DNA from: Actinomadura macrotermitis
Lineage (GTDB): Bacteria > Actinomycetota > Actinomycetes > Streptosporangiales > Streptosporangiaceae
Assembly: GCF_009604375.1 (NCBI RefSeq)
Contig: NZ_WEGH01000001.1
Coordinates: 806,001 to 870,000 of the forward strand
Length of the DNA stretch: 64,000 nucleotides
Direction of reading: 5' to 3'
Shown: in pieces, positions 27,532 to 36,628 of the stretch
How positions within the stretch are numbered: position 1 is the first letter of the stretch
Layout of the letters: each line of letters begins with the position of its first letter
Made by a program: the position numbers and the translations under genes
Notes under the pieces: generated by a model
What the model was told of the DNA's origin: nothing
Seen by the model: only the letters and a program-made list of their open reading frames with translations
Database searches by the model: none

Positions 27532-29799
27532 CTAAGGCCTGTCCGGAGGATCCTTGGTGGATCCTCCGGACAGCCGGGTCGGCGGTTGTACCTGTCCGGC
27601 GTGGCCGCCCCGCTTGTCCGCGGGACGGGTCTCATCCGGGGTCGGCACAGCGCGTTGCCGGGTTCGCCGCGCAGAAGCCACCTGGTCGTTCTTCCACTCG
27701 CGTCGCCGTGGCGGGCGGGCAGGGGTGGCTGGCGTTCCTGGATGCCCCGGTGGTGCTGGGGTGTCCAGGGTGTCGGTTGACGCGGTCAGGGCCCCTTGCG
27801 GCCCGGTGGAAAGCCCGTGCACGCCGATCGCGTGCCGGGAGGCTCGGTAGTCGACCCGCGCGGTGTGCGGATCGTCGGGGTCGGTGAAGGTGATGAAGGC
27901 GGCGAGGGCGGCGGCGACCAGGTCCCGGTCACCGGTCAGCCCGCAACCGCCTGCACCATCGCAGCGGTGTGCCCGCTCGGCGAGGGTTTTAGGGGTGCGG
28001 TGGCCGCACAGGCAGTGCTGCGACAGCGCAGTGGTGAACGTCGACGCCCGCAGCAGCCGCCCGCCGGTGGCAGCGCACTCGCGGGCGAGCGCGGCGATGA
28101 GCAGACCAGGGGTGAAGCGGGCGCAGGCGGCACCCCAGCGGCGCTGCCAGGTGCGGATGTCACAGTCCTCGATGACCAGGTGCGGGCCGTGCACACCGAC
28201 CAGCGCACCCGCCACCTGCCGCGCCCGCCCGGCCCGCGCCTTCGTCGCCTTGGCGGCGGCACGGGCGTGCCGGGCGCGGATGCGCTGGTGGCTGCGCGAG
28301 AGGGTGTCGCGGCGCGGCGATTGAAGCGGGACACCGTCGGCACGGGCACGGCGTGCCCCGCCGGGCACCGGCACTTGCCGAGCGGGCAAGCCACGCTCGG
28401 CGCGGCGCTTCTGGCGTTTGCGCTGGCGTTTGCTGAGCTCGTACTGGGCGGCGTTGGCCGCACGACGCGAACGCTCCAGCGCCCGCTGCCGCCCACGCGC
28501 CTTGCGCACCGCCCGCTCCAGATCACCGCGCTCGGCCGGCGACAACGTCAACCGGGTGGAGACCACCGATGGAGCGACGTCCAGCTGCCGCGCTTGCGCC
28601 GGGTCCGGCGACGCGGGGAAGGACACGGTGGCCAGGTTGGAGACGTTGCCGTCCACCCCACCCCGCCGGCCCTGGGGTGCCGCAACGCGACGCGCCCGGG
28701 TGGCCGGTGGAATGTAGGCGGGTTTGAGGATCATCAGGTGCGCCTCGTACACCCAGCCGCGCGCCGTGGCACGGCGCACAAGATCCACCTTGTGCCAGCA
28801 CTCCGGATCGCCGAGTGCGTACAGCAGGTGCGGCCACTGACCCGCGCCCTGCGGCAACCGCACCGGCAACACCAGCTCGCCACGCGCTCCTGCCGGGCCG
28901 CCCGAATACACGATCGCCAGCGGGCCGTTGTGCTCCCACCACAACGCCTTGCCTCGAGCCGCCGGCGGGACCGGGGCGGGCATGCGGCGCGGCTGCGCCA
29001 GCACCGAGATCCCCCGCACCTGCTCATGCCGCACCGCTGTCCGGCGCCCGGTCCGGCCGCGTGACCGCCCCGCCCGTCCAGGAGACGACAGGACCGGGGT
29101 GGGTTGTCCGGCGAGGGCGGCGGCCTGCACCGGGCTGAGTTCGGCGGGTAGAGCGGGATTGCGATAGGTGGTCAGGTGCCCGTCAAGGGTGCCATGCAAC
29201 CGCAACGTCTCCCATTTGCGCGGGCGGGTATGGGAACGGGCGCGGCCAGGGATGCGGGTGAACCCCCACCATGAGCCACGGCGGGGACGGCCGTGGCGGC
29301 GGCCGGTGGCGTCGGGGAACAGATGCCGCTCCACCCCGGCCCACACCTCGTCGGCGATGTGCATCGCCACCGCCTTGGACAGGTGGTGCTTGAGATGGCC
29401 CGAGGCGTCCAGGTGGCGGTACGCCGCCCGCTCCAGCCCTGCCCGTGACAATCCCAGCTCATCCCGCCATTCTGCGGCGGCCTTGCCCGGGACAGCCGAC
29501 AGGGCTGCGCGGCGGCTGGTGGCCGCGTGGTAGGCGTCCACCCGGGCCCGCGCGTCCCGCCGCAATGCACGTTTGACCTGCCACGCCGCGGCGAACAGCC
29601 GCTCCACCCGCACCCGGGTCGCCTCGTCGGGCACCACCAGCGGCAACCGCACCACCGACACCGGCACCTCGACCGGCCGTCGCCACGCGGGCCGTTTGTT
29701 CCTGCCCCGCGTCCGCTGCTCCTGGCTCGTAGCCGCCGGGCGTCCGACGGCCCGGCCGGACGCGGTCGACACCTCGCATGAAGCGACAGACGGCGACAT
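27532..29799 (-). CDS. Large TnpB-family (IS200/IS605 OrfB-like) RuvC nuclease, no TnpA nearby
   Basis: A 755-aa member of the TnpB superfamily, ancestral to Cas12. RuvC-I is G-G-V-D-G-N-V-S-N (Asp383), RuvC-II H-L-V-I-E-D-C-D (Glu544), the zinc ribbon C-L-C-G-H then R-C-D-G-A-G-G-C, and RuvC-III T-G-D-R-D-L-V-A-A-A (Asp624/Asp626). All catalytic positions are present, so a DNA-cutting, RNA-guided role is possible. It is much longer than typical TnpB (about 400 aa): about 200 extra N-terminal residues, a longer RuvC-I to II gap, and a roughly 120-residue low-complexity tail after RuvC-III. No transposase gene accompanies it. The tail ends inside a perfect hairpin, so the 3' end may also encode a guide-RNA scaffold. 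The start ATG lacks a strong RBS. Confidence 0.8.
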   Translation of the reverse strand: MSPSVASCEVSTASGRAVGRPAATSQEQRTRGRNKRPAWRRPVEVPVSVVRLPLVVPDEATRVRVERLFAAAWQVKRALRRDARARVDAYHAATSRRAALSAVPGKAAAEWRDELGLSRAGLERAAYRHLDASGHLKHHLSKAVAMHIADEVWAGVERHLFPDATGRRHGRPRRGSWWGFTRIPGRARSHTRPRKWETLRLHGTLDGHLTTYRNPALPAELSPVQAAALAGQPTPVLSSPGRAGRSRGRTGRRTAVRHEQVRGISVLAQPRRMPAPVPPAARGKALWWEHNGPLAIVYSGGPAGARGELVLPVRLPQGAGQWPHLLYALGDPECWHKVDLVRRATARGWVYEAHLMILKPAYIPPATRARRVAAPQGRRGGVDGNVSNLATVSFPASPDPAQARQLDVAPSVVSTRLTLSPAERGDLERAVRKARGRQRALERSRRAANAAQYELSKRQRKRQKRRAERGLPARQVPVPGGARRARADGVPLQSPRRDTLSRSHQRIRARHARAAAKATKARAGRARQVAGALVGVHGPHLVIEDCDIRTWQRRWGAACARFTPGLLIAALARECAATGGRLLRASTFTTALSQHCLCGHRTPKTLAERAHRCDGAGGCGLTGDRDLVAAALAAFITFTDPDDPHTARVDYRASRHAIGVHGLSTGPQGALTASTDTLDTPAPPGHPGTPATPARPPRRREWKNDQVASARRTRQRAVPTPDETRPADKRGGHAGQVQPPTRLSGGSTKDPPDRP
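27540..27572. repeat. Perfect 14-bp hairpin at the 3' end of the TnpB-like gene
   Basis: TGTCCGGAGGATCC / GGATCCTCCGGACA with a 5-nt loop, inside the last codons of the reading frame and 6 nt before the stop. It may be the right-end subterminal hairpin of an IS605-like element, part of a guide-RNA scaffold, a terminator, or two facing IS ends; the sequence alone does not decide. Confidence 0.65.
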
Positions 29800-29992
29800 G
29801 ATCGATACGCTACGTCACCATCATCGAACGCGCAGGCGAATCGTTGAACCCACCAGAATCGAAACAGGCCGACCGGCGGACGCCTGACGCGCCATCACCG
29901 CACAACGGCCGCTCATGCCTTCGCATCCTGCGGGTTCCCGTCCGACACCCACCCACCTTCGAGAGCCATCAGAAACGCCTTAGGCTTGGCGC
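29800..29992. other. Lower-GC flank between TnpB-like gene and cytidine-deaminase-like gene
   Basis: About 190 bp, clearly lower in GC than the surroundings. It should hold the left end of the TnpB element and the promoter of the + strand gene: TAGGCT (29981-29986) ends 6 nt before the GTG at 29993. I found no hairpin matching the right-end one. Confidence 0.45.
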
Positions 29993-30328
29993 GTGATTGA
30001 ACCGAGCAGCGAGGACGCGAAGATCATTACGCTGGCGCGGGCGGCGCGTGCCCGCACCGGCGCCGCCGAGGGGGCGGCCGTCCGGGACGAGACCGGGCGG
30101 ACCTACTCGGCCACCAGCGTGGACCTGCCGTCGCTGAGGCTGACCGCGCTGCAGGTCGCCGTCGCCATGGCGGTGTCCAGCGGCGCCGAGGACCTGGAGG
30201 CCGCCGCGCTGGTGACCGCCGGCGACACCGCGCGCGACTCCGACGTGGCCGCCGTGCGCGACCTCGGCGCCAAGGCGCCGGTGTTCGTGGCCGGTCCGGA
30301 CGGGGCCCTGCGCGCCACCCTCGGCTGA
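29993..30328 (+). CDS. Cytidine deaminase-like protein lacking catalytic residues
   Basis: A 111-aa protein with the cytidine-deaminase fold pattern (A-R-A-A-R-A-R-T-G-A-A-E-G-A-A-V-R-D-E-T-G-R-T-Y split over the first strand, then L-T-A-L-Q-V-A-V-A-M-A-V helix). The catalytic C-A-E and P-C-X-X-C motifs are missing and the protein has no cysteine, so deaminase activity is unlikely. A comparable small protein lies between the CorC-type gene and era in mycobacteria (Rv2365c, from memory). GTG 29993 sits 6 nt after a TAGGCT -10, suggesting a leaderless mRNA. It faces a lipoprotein gene with only 4 bp between stops. Confidence 0.68.
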   Translation: MIEPSSEDAKIITLARAARARTGAAEGAAVRDETGRTYSATSVDLPSLRLTALQVAVAMAVSSGAEDLEAAALVTAGDTARDSDVAAVRDLGAKAPVFVAGPDGALRATLG

Positions 30329-30332
30329 GCCG

Positions 30333-30974
30333 TCAGAGGTTCGCGGCCCGCAGCTTGCGCAGCGCCCGGCCCTCGGCGCGTTCCAGGGCCTGGGCGCCGC
30401 CTCCGCCGAGCGCGCCGGGCGCGGCCAGGATGAGCAGGGCGTCGGCGCGGCGGGCCATCATCAGGTCGACGCCGATCCGCTCGTCCCCCGAGCCGGCCCG
30501 GTAGCGGACGGCCACCGTGTCGCGGAACCGCCGGTGCAGCGGGAAGCGGCGCAGCCGCACCGTGCCCGACTTCATGCCGATGCTCCGGCAGGACGCGGCG
30601 TCGGCGCGGAAGCGGGCGAGCCGTTCGGCCGCCTCGCCCGGCGGCAGCCGGTACACGTGCTCGGTGAGGCTCGCCCCCGGCTTCGGCAGGTAGAACGCCG
30701 CGTGCTCCTGCCGGACGTCGCGCGCGTCCGGCAGCCCGCCGGCGACGCGCAGCAGCCGTGCGCAGCCGGCCCGGCCCGGCCGCAGCCCCGACAGGACCCG
30801 GACGGCGGTCGCGGGGAAGAAGCCCGGCGGCAGGTCCGCCGCGGCCAGCGCCATCGCCGGCCCCGGCCGCGCCGCCGGCGGCGGGTCCGGCGCGGTCAGC
30901 AGGGCGATCTCCCGGCCGCATCCGGTGACGAGCGGCAGCATGGCGGACAACGCCAGCACGACCCTGCGCGACAT
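30333..30974 (-). CDS. Predicted lipoprotein of unknown function
   Basis: A 213-aa protein with a lipoprotein signal peptide and lipobox L-V-T-G-C (Cys19), a Pro/Ala linker, then a soluble domain with conserved-looking L-P-P-G-F-F-P at about 52-58 and three more Cys. The layout resembles small actinobacterial sensor-type lipoproteins, but I recognise no family. ATG 30974 follows a run of G. It lies 54 bp downstream of the CorC-type gene on the same strand and may be read from that operon. Confidence 0.68.
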   Translation of the reverse strand: MSRRVVLALSAMLPLVTGCGREIALLTAPDPPPAARPGPAMALAAADLPPGFFPATAVRVLSGLRPGRAGCARLLRVAGGLPDARDVRQEHAAFYLPKPGASLTEHVYRLPPGEAAERLARFRADAASCRSIGMKSGTVRLRRFPLHRRFRDTVAVRYRAGSGDERIGVDLMMARRADALLILAAPGALGGGGAQALERAEGRALRKLRAANL

Positions 30975-31028
30975 GAAATCCCCCCGAATTCCACAACGCG
31001 CAAGATCATGCCCGGAACGCCCGGCCCG

Positions 31029-32351
31029 CTAACCCGGCGAAAGCCGCGAAGACCCCGGTTGAGCTGCGGTTTCGACGTCGCCGGCGACGGGTAGCGGCGT
31101 CACCAGCACGGTGCCGATCCGGTTCCGGCGGCCCGCGATGCTCTCGGCCTTCAGCGTCAGCCCGGCCACCGTCGCGGTGGAGCCCTCGATCGGCACCCGG
31201 CCGAGCGCGTGCGCCAGCAGCCCGCCGACCGTCTCCACCTCGGCCACCTCGATCTCCACCCCGAACAGCTCGGCCAGCTCCTCCACCGGCAGCCGCGCCG
31301 TCACCCGCGCCGCGCCGCCCGCCAGCCACTCCACCCGGGGCGCCTCGACGTCGTACTCGTCGGCGATCTCGCCCACGATCTCTTCCAGGATGTCCTCGAT
31401 CGTGACCAGGCCGGCCGTGCCGCCGTACTCGTCGATCACGATCGCCAGGTGGATCTGCCGCGCCTGCATCTCCCGCAGCAGCTCGTCGATCGGCTTGCTG
31501 TCGGGCACGTACGTCGCCGGCCGCATCACCGACCCCACCCGCTCGACCGACTCGCCGCCCGGATGCTCGTGGTTGCGGCGCACGATGTCCTTCAGGTAGG
31601 CGATGCCGACGACGTCGTCCTCGTTCTCGCCCACCACCGGGATCCGCGAGAACCCGCTGCGCAGCGCCAGCGACATCGCCTGCCGCAGCGTCTTGCCGCG
31701 CTCGATGAACACGATGTCGGTGCGCGGCACCATCACCTCGCGCACCAGGGTGTCGCCGAGCTCGAACACCGAGTGGATCATCTGCCGCTCGTCCGGCTCG
31801 ATCAGGCTGCGCTGCTCGGCCAGGTCCACCAGGTCGCGCAGCTCGGCCTCGGAGGCGAACGGCCCCTCCCGGAAGCCCCGCCCCGGCGTCAGCGCGTTGC
31901 CGAGCAGGATCAGCAGCCGCGGCAGCGGCCCGAACACCCGGGTCACCGGCTGGATCACCCCGGCGCCCGCCAGCGCCACCCGGTCGGCGTGCTGGATGCC
32001 GAGCGTGCGCGGCCCGACGCCGACCGCCACATAGCTCACCACGATCATGACCGCGGCGGCGGTCACGTACGCCGCCCAGCCCTCGTCCAGCCAGGAGATG
32101 CACAGGTCCGCCACGACCACCGTCGCGACCAGCTCGCAGCCGATCCGCAGCAGCAGGACCATGTTCAGGTAGCGGGCCGGGTCGGCGACGACCTCGGCCA
32201 GCCGCTCCGCGCCGCGCCGCCCCTCCCGGACCAGCTCGGCCACCCGCACCCGCGACACCCGGGCGAGGGCCGCCTCGGTCCCGGCCAGCAGGCCCGCCAT
32301 GAAGACCAGCCCCACCGCCAGGGCCAGCAACCACCCCTGCGCCGTGTTCAT
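31029..32351 (-). CDS. CNNM/CorC-type hemolysin-family membrane protein
   Basis: A 440-aa protein with an N-terminal DUF21/CNNM transmembrane domain (three to four helices in residues 1-140), two CBS domains (about 200-325, with V-M-V-P-R-T-D and Y-L-K-D-I-V and [18 protein letters not shown]) and the C-terminal CorC/HlyC domain (about 340-425). Relatives mediate magnesium or cobalt efflux; the hemolysin name is historical. It follows ybeY by 34 bp in a phoH-ybeY-corC operon, an arrangement conserved in actinobacteria. Confidence 0.9.
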   Translation of the reverse strand: MNTAQGWLLALAVGLVFMAGLLAGTEAALARVSRVRVAELVREGRRGAERLAEVVADPARYLNMVLLLRIGCELVATVVVADLCISWLDEGWAAYVTAAAVMIVVSYVAVGVGPRTLGIQHADRVALAGAGVIQPVTRVFGPLPRLLILLGNALTPGRGFREGPFASEAELRDLVDLAEQRSLIEPDERQMIHSVFELGDTLVREVMVPRTDIVFIERGKTLRQAMSLALRSGFSRIPVVGENEDDVVGIAYLKDIVRRNHEHPGGESVERVGSVMRPATYVPDSKPIDELLREMQARQIHLAIVIDEYGGTAGLVTIEDILEEIVGEIADEYDVEAPRVEWLAGGAARVTARLPVEELAELFGVEIEVAEVETVGGLLAHALGRVPIEGSTATVAGLTLKAESIAGRRNRIGTVLVTPLPVAGDVETAAQPGSSRLSPG

Positions 32352-32385
32352 GGCCGCGGTCCAGCCGCCGCGCGTCCGTTCGCAC

Positions 32386-32865
32386 TCACGATTTTCTGCG
32401 TTTCTCCCGCCAGGAGTTCAGCAGCTCGGCCTGCAGGCCGAACATCTCCTTGTGCTCCTCGGGCTCGGCGTGGTCGTACCCGAGCAGGTGCAGGATGCCG
32501 TGGGTGCAGAGCAGCTCCAGCTCGTCGGCGGTGGAGTGGCCGGCCTCCTTGGCCTGCCGCTCGGCCACCGCCGGGCAGAGCACCACGTCGCCGAGCAGGC
32601 CCGGGTCGGCCTCCTCGTCGTCGCCGGGGCCGCCGGACATGTGGCCGGGCCGCAGCTCGTCCATCGGGAACGACAGCACGTCGGTCGGGCCCGGCTCGTC
32701 CATCCAGCGCACGTGCAGCTCGGTCATCGCCGCCTCGTCCACCAGCAGCACCGACAGCTCGGCCAGCGGGTGCACCCGCATGCCGTCCAGCACGTGCCGG
32801 GACAGGTCGGCGATCGTCTGCTCGTCGACCGGCACGCCCGACTCGTTCAGCACCTCGATGCTCAT
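32386..32865 (-). CDS. ybeY: Endoribonuclease YbeY
   Basis: Zinc-dependent RNase of 159 aa needed for 16S rRNA 3' end maturation and ribosome quality control. The metal site [11 protein letters not shown] is intact with all three His, and D-V-L-S-F-P-M precedes it. The central [11 protein letters not shown] loop is typical. ATG 32865 abuts the phoH stop codon with no spacer, so translation is coupled. Confidence 0.93.
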   Translation of the reverse strand: MSIEVLNESGVPVDEQTIADLSRHVLDGMRVHPLAELSVLLVDEAAMTELHVRWMDEPGPTDVLSFPMDELRPGHMSGGPGDDEEADPGLLGDVVLCPAVAERQAKEAGHSTADELELLCTHGILHLLGYDHAEPEEHKEMFGLQAELLNSWREKRRKS

Positions 32866-33924
<1,059 letters not shown>

Positions 33925-34016
33925 CAGCCGGGCCTTGCGGCCTCTCCGACCTGCCTTCTGTCTGCTGGGGTGTGCGTCGTCTGACGTCTCCCATGGTACT
34001 GGGCACCCCGTGGCGC

Positions 34017-34044
34017 GCGCCGCCCGATTAACGGCGGGCGGCGC
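34017..34044. terminator. Terminator after the HIT-family gene
   Basis: GCGCCGCCCG / CGGGCGGCGC, 10-bp stem, loop ATTAACGG, directly past the HIT gene stop on the minus strand. Confidence 0.65.
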
Positions 34045-34055
34045 GGGCGCGACGA

Positions 34056-34400
34056 TCAGCCGGGCGGCCAGTTGAGGTCACGGCCCCCGATGACGTGCGC
34101 GTGCACGTGGAAGACGGTCTGCCCGGCCCGCGGGCCGGTGTTGAACACGACGCGGAACCCCTCGCCGGCGACGCCCTCGTCCACCGCGACCTGGTTCGCC
34201 TCACGCAGCACCTCGGCCAGCAGCCCGGGGTCGGCGGCGGCGAGCTCGCCCACGTTGGGGTGGTGCTCGCGCGGGATGACCAGCACGTGCGTGGGCGCCT
34301 GGGGGTTGATGTCGCGGAAGGCCAGCGCCCGGTCCGACTCACGGACGATCTCGGCCGGCACGTCCCCCGAAACGATCTTGCAGAAGAGGCAGTCCGTCAT
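34056..34400 (-). CDS. HIT-family nucleotide-binding protein
   Basis: Histidine triad hydrolase of 114 aa, HINT branch, which cleaves nucleoside phosphoramidates. The triad is F-H-V-H-A-H-V-I-G-G near residue 104, and the N-terminus C-L-F-C-K-I-V-S-G-D is typical. Start at ATG 34400 fits the family; TAGTGT ends 7 nt before it, so the mRNA may be leaderless. It is upstream of phoH on the same strand, separated by a terminator. Confidence 0.9.
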   Translation of the reverse strand: MTDCLFCKIVSGDVPAEIVRESDRALAFRDINPQAPTHVLVIPREHHPNVGELAAADPGLLAEVLREANQVAVDEGVAGEGFRVVFNTGPRAGQTVFHVHAHVIGGRDLNWPPG

Positions 34401-34603
34401 GGCCCGCACACTATCGGGCCCGGACACGCCGTTCTCCCTTGCCGCGTCGTGCCGCGCGCGGTCCCCGCACGGTTTAGGGTGGGCAATTCAGGCGCTCCCC
34501 CCGGCACTGACGCATCCTGCCTGAACCGGTCGGGAACGCCTGTGTCCACGCCGTTTCGAGGGCGTCCGCAGGGGCGGCCGGGCACGGTGAAGGCGGCGGA
34601 TAG

Positions 34604-35212
34604 GTGACCGAGGCAAGACAGAAGATGCCCTTTCGTAAACCCGACGGCGAGGGTGCGCGTCCCACTGACGTGACCGAGACCCTCGTGGCCAGGGGCACGG
34701 CGGGGGCGGTGGCCGTCGCCTGGGATGCCGACCAGGCGGTGACGGCGCTCTACAGCGCCAACTACCGCTCGCTGGTGCGCCTCGCCGCCATGCTGGTGCG
34801 GGACGCGGGAACGGCCGAGGAGGTCGTCCAGGACGCGTTCGTCGCCATGCACGGCGGCTGGCGGCGCCTGCGCGATCCCGACAAGGCCCTGTCGTACCTG
34901 CGCCAGTCGGTGGTGAACCGGTCGCGCTCGGTGCTGCGGCACCGCGCCGTCGTGGAGAAGTACGCCCCGAAGGGGCTGCCGGACGCGCCGAGCGCGGAGG
35001 CGGGCGCCATCGGGGAGCTGGAGCGCTCCGCGGTGGTCCAGGCCCTGCACCGGCTGCCGGCCCGCCAGCGCGAGGCGCTCGTGCTGCGCTACTACGCCGA
35101 CCTGTCCGAAGCCGAGATCGCCAGCACCATGGGGATCTCCCGCGGCGCCGTCAAAAGCCATACCGCGCGGGGCATGGCCTCGCTGCGCAACGTTCTGGAG
35201 CAGTTCTCATGA
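34604..35212 (+). CDS. ECF sigma factor, SigE-like (SigE family)
   Basis: RNA polymerase sigma-70 factor of 202 aa. Region 2 is Y-R-S-L-V-R-L-A-A-M-L-V-R-D with V-V-Q-D-A-F-V, region 4 L-P-A-R-Q-R-E-A-L-V-L-R-Y-Y-A-D-L-S-E-A-E-I-A split by a helix-turn-helix I-S-R-G-A-V-K-S-H. The spelling A-V-K-S-H-T-A-R-G fits the actinobacterial SigE family of ECF factors. A disordered N-terminus of about 45 residues precedes region 2. GTG 34604; the downstream membrane protein overlaps by ATGA and is the probable partner. Confidence 0.9.
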   Translation: MTEARQKMPFRKPDGEGARPTDVTETLVARGTAGAVAVAWDADQAVTALYSANYRSLVRLAAMLVRDAGTAEEVVQDAFVAMHGGWRRLRDPDKALSYLRQSVVNRSRSVLRHRAVVEKYAPKGLPDAPSAEAGAIGELERSAVVQALHRLPARQREALVLRYYADLSEAEIASTMGISRGAVKSHTARGMASLRNVLEQFS

Positions 35213-35871
35213 CCACCGACCCCCACGACGAGCACGGCGAGGTCCTGCGCCGCGCCCTGAACGCGGAGGCGGGCGAGGTCATCCCCTCGGCGGACGGCCT
35301 GGAGCGCATCCGGGCCCGGATCGAGGAACGCCGGCAGCGCCGGTTCGGCTGGGCCTGGTTCACCGCCAACTGGGGACGCCCGGTGCTCGCGGTCGGCGCG
35401 GCGGTCGCCATCGCCGGCATCGGCGTCTCGGCGCCGCAGACCCTGCACATCATCCAGACCGGCGGCAACGGCGACTCCGGGCACGGCCACCACAGCCCCG
35501 AGGGCGCCGACGGCGCGCAGAGCGTGGTCCCCGGCACCCAGCCGCCGGTCCCGCCGGGCCCCGGCAGCACCAGCGTGCCGACCTATCCCTCGTCCCCCAC
35601 CAGCGCGAGCCCGTCGGGCAGCCCGACCTGCCCGCCGCCGGCCGGCGCCTCCCCGACGACCAGGACCAGCCCGCAGCCGGGCACCAAGGGCGGCAAGCCC
35701 AAGAAGGCGTGCCCGACGCCGAGCCCGACGGTCACGCCGACGCCGCAGCCCACGGTCGCCCCGCCCTCGCCGACGCCGCAGCCGAGCGTGACGCCGACGC
35801 CCGAGCCGTCCGGCACGCCCGTCGGGTCGGGCGAGGCCAACAACAGCAACCTCACCACCACCACGCCCTGA
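35209..35871 (+). CDS. Single-pass membrane protein with Pro/Thr-rich tail, likely anti-sigma partner
   Basis: A 220-aa protein. The N-terminal 60 residues are cytoplasmic and charged, a helix R-P-V-L-A-V-G-A-A-V-A-I-A-G-I-G-V follows, and the rest is an extracytoplasmic tail very rich in Pro, Thr and Ser with T-P-T-P-type repeats. It shares ATGA with the sigma factor gene, the usual arrangement for membrane anti-sigma factors, but no zinc-binding anti-sigma motif (HXXXCXXC) is present. Sigma control is inferred from context only. Confidence 0.65.
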   Translation: MTTDPHDEHGEVLRRALNAEAGEVIPSADGLERIRARIEERRQRRFGWAWFTANWGRPVLAVGAAVAIAGIGVSAPQTLHIIQTGGNGDSGHGHHSPEGADGAQSVVPGTQPPVPPGPGSTSVPTYPSSPTSASPSGSPTCPPPAGASPTTRTSPQPGTKGGKPKKACPTPSPTVTPTPQPTVAPPSPTPQPSVTPTPEPSGTPVGSGEANNSNLTTTTP

Positions 35872-35886
35872 CCGGGCGGGCCGGTT

Positions 35887-36618
35887 CTACCAGCGTCCCG
35901 TGGCGGCCATCAGCACGGCCGCCGCGGCGACGCCTGCGGTGGAGGTGCGCAGCACCGTCGGGCCGAGCCGGGTGGTGCGGGCGCCGGCCGCGGCGAACGC
36001 GGCCAGCTCCTCCTCGCTGATCCCGCCCTCGGGGCCGACCACCACCACGATCTCGCCCTGCGCGGGCGGGCGGAGCGCGCTGAGCGGCTCGGCGGCCTCC
36101 TCGTGCAGCACCAGGGCGCACGCGGCGGCGGCGATCCGCTCGGCGACGGCGGCGGTGCCGGCCAGGTCCGCGACCTCGGGCAGCCGGCTGCGGCGGGCCT
36201 GCTTGGCGGCCTCCCGGGCGGCGTTGCGCCACCGGCCGAGGGCCTTGTCGCGGCGCTCGGCGCGCCACTGGGTGACACACCGCGCCGCCGCCCACGGGAC
36301 GATCTCGTCCACGCCGGCCTCGGTCATCGTCTCCACCGCCAGCTCGCCCCGGTCGCCCTTCGGCAGCGCCTGCACCACGACCAGCCGCGGCTCGGGCGGC
36401 GGCTCGTGCCGGCGCGCCAGCACCTCCAGGGTCAGCGAGACCTTGTCGGCGGCGGCCACGACGCACTCGGCGAGCAGCCCGGCCCCGTCGGTGAGGTCGA
36501 CGCGCTCGCCGGCCCGCAGCCGCCGCACCGTCGCGGCGTGGCGGCCTTCCGGGCCGTCCAGCACGACCCGGTCGCGCGCCAGCAGGCCGGCGTCGGCCAG
36601 GAACACCGGCGGGCTCAT
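35887..36618 (-). CDS. rsmE: 16S rRNA (uracil1498-N3)-methyltransferase
   Basis: SPOUT-class methyltransferase of 243 aa that modifies U1498 of 16S rRNA. An N-terminal PUA-like part (H-A-A-T-V-R-R-L-R-A-G-E) leads to the knotted domain with V-Q-A-L-P-K-G-D-R, E-A-A-K-Q-A-R-R-S-R-L-P, V-V-G-P-E-G-G-I-S-E-E-E-L and L-G-P-T-V-L-R-T-S-T-A. It lies 10 bp after dnaJ in hrcA-dnaJ-rsmE order, a common actinobacterial arrangement, and faces the anti-sigma-like gene across 15 bp. Confidence 0.93.
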   Translation of the reverse strand: MSPPVFLADAGLLARDRVVLDGPEGRHAATVRRLRAGERVDLTDGAGLLAECVVAAADKVSLTLEVLARRHEPPPEPRLVVVQALPKGDRGELAVETMTEAGVDEIVPWAAARCVTQWRAERRDKALGRWRNAAREAAKQARRSRLPEVADLAGTAAVAERIAAAACALVLHEEAAEPLSALRPPAQGEIVVVVGPEGGISEEELAAFAAAGARTTRLGPTVLRTSTAGVAAAAVLMAATGRW

Positions 36619-36628
36619 CGGTCCCGCC

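Noticed and set aside
34401..34603. Possible leader peptide or riboswitch before the sigma factor gene
   Set aside because: A CAGGC/GCCTG pairing is weak and no convincing frame or conserved fold is visible.
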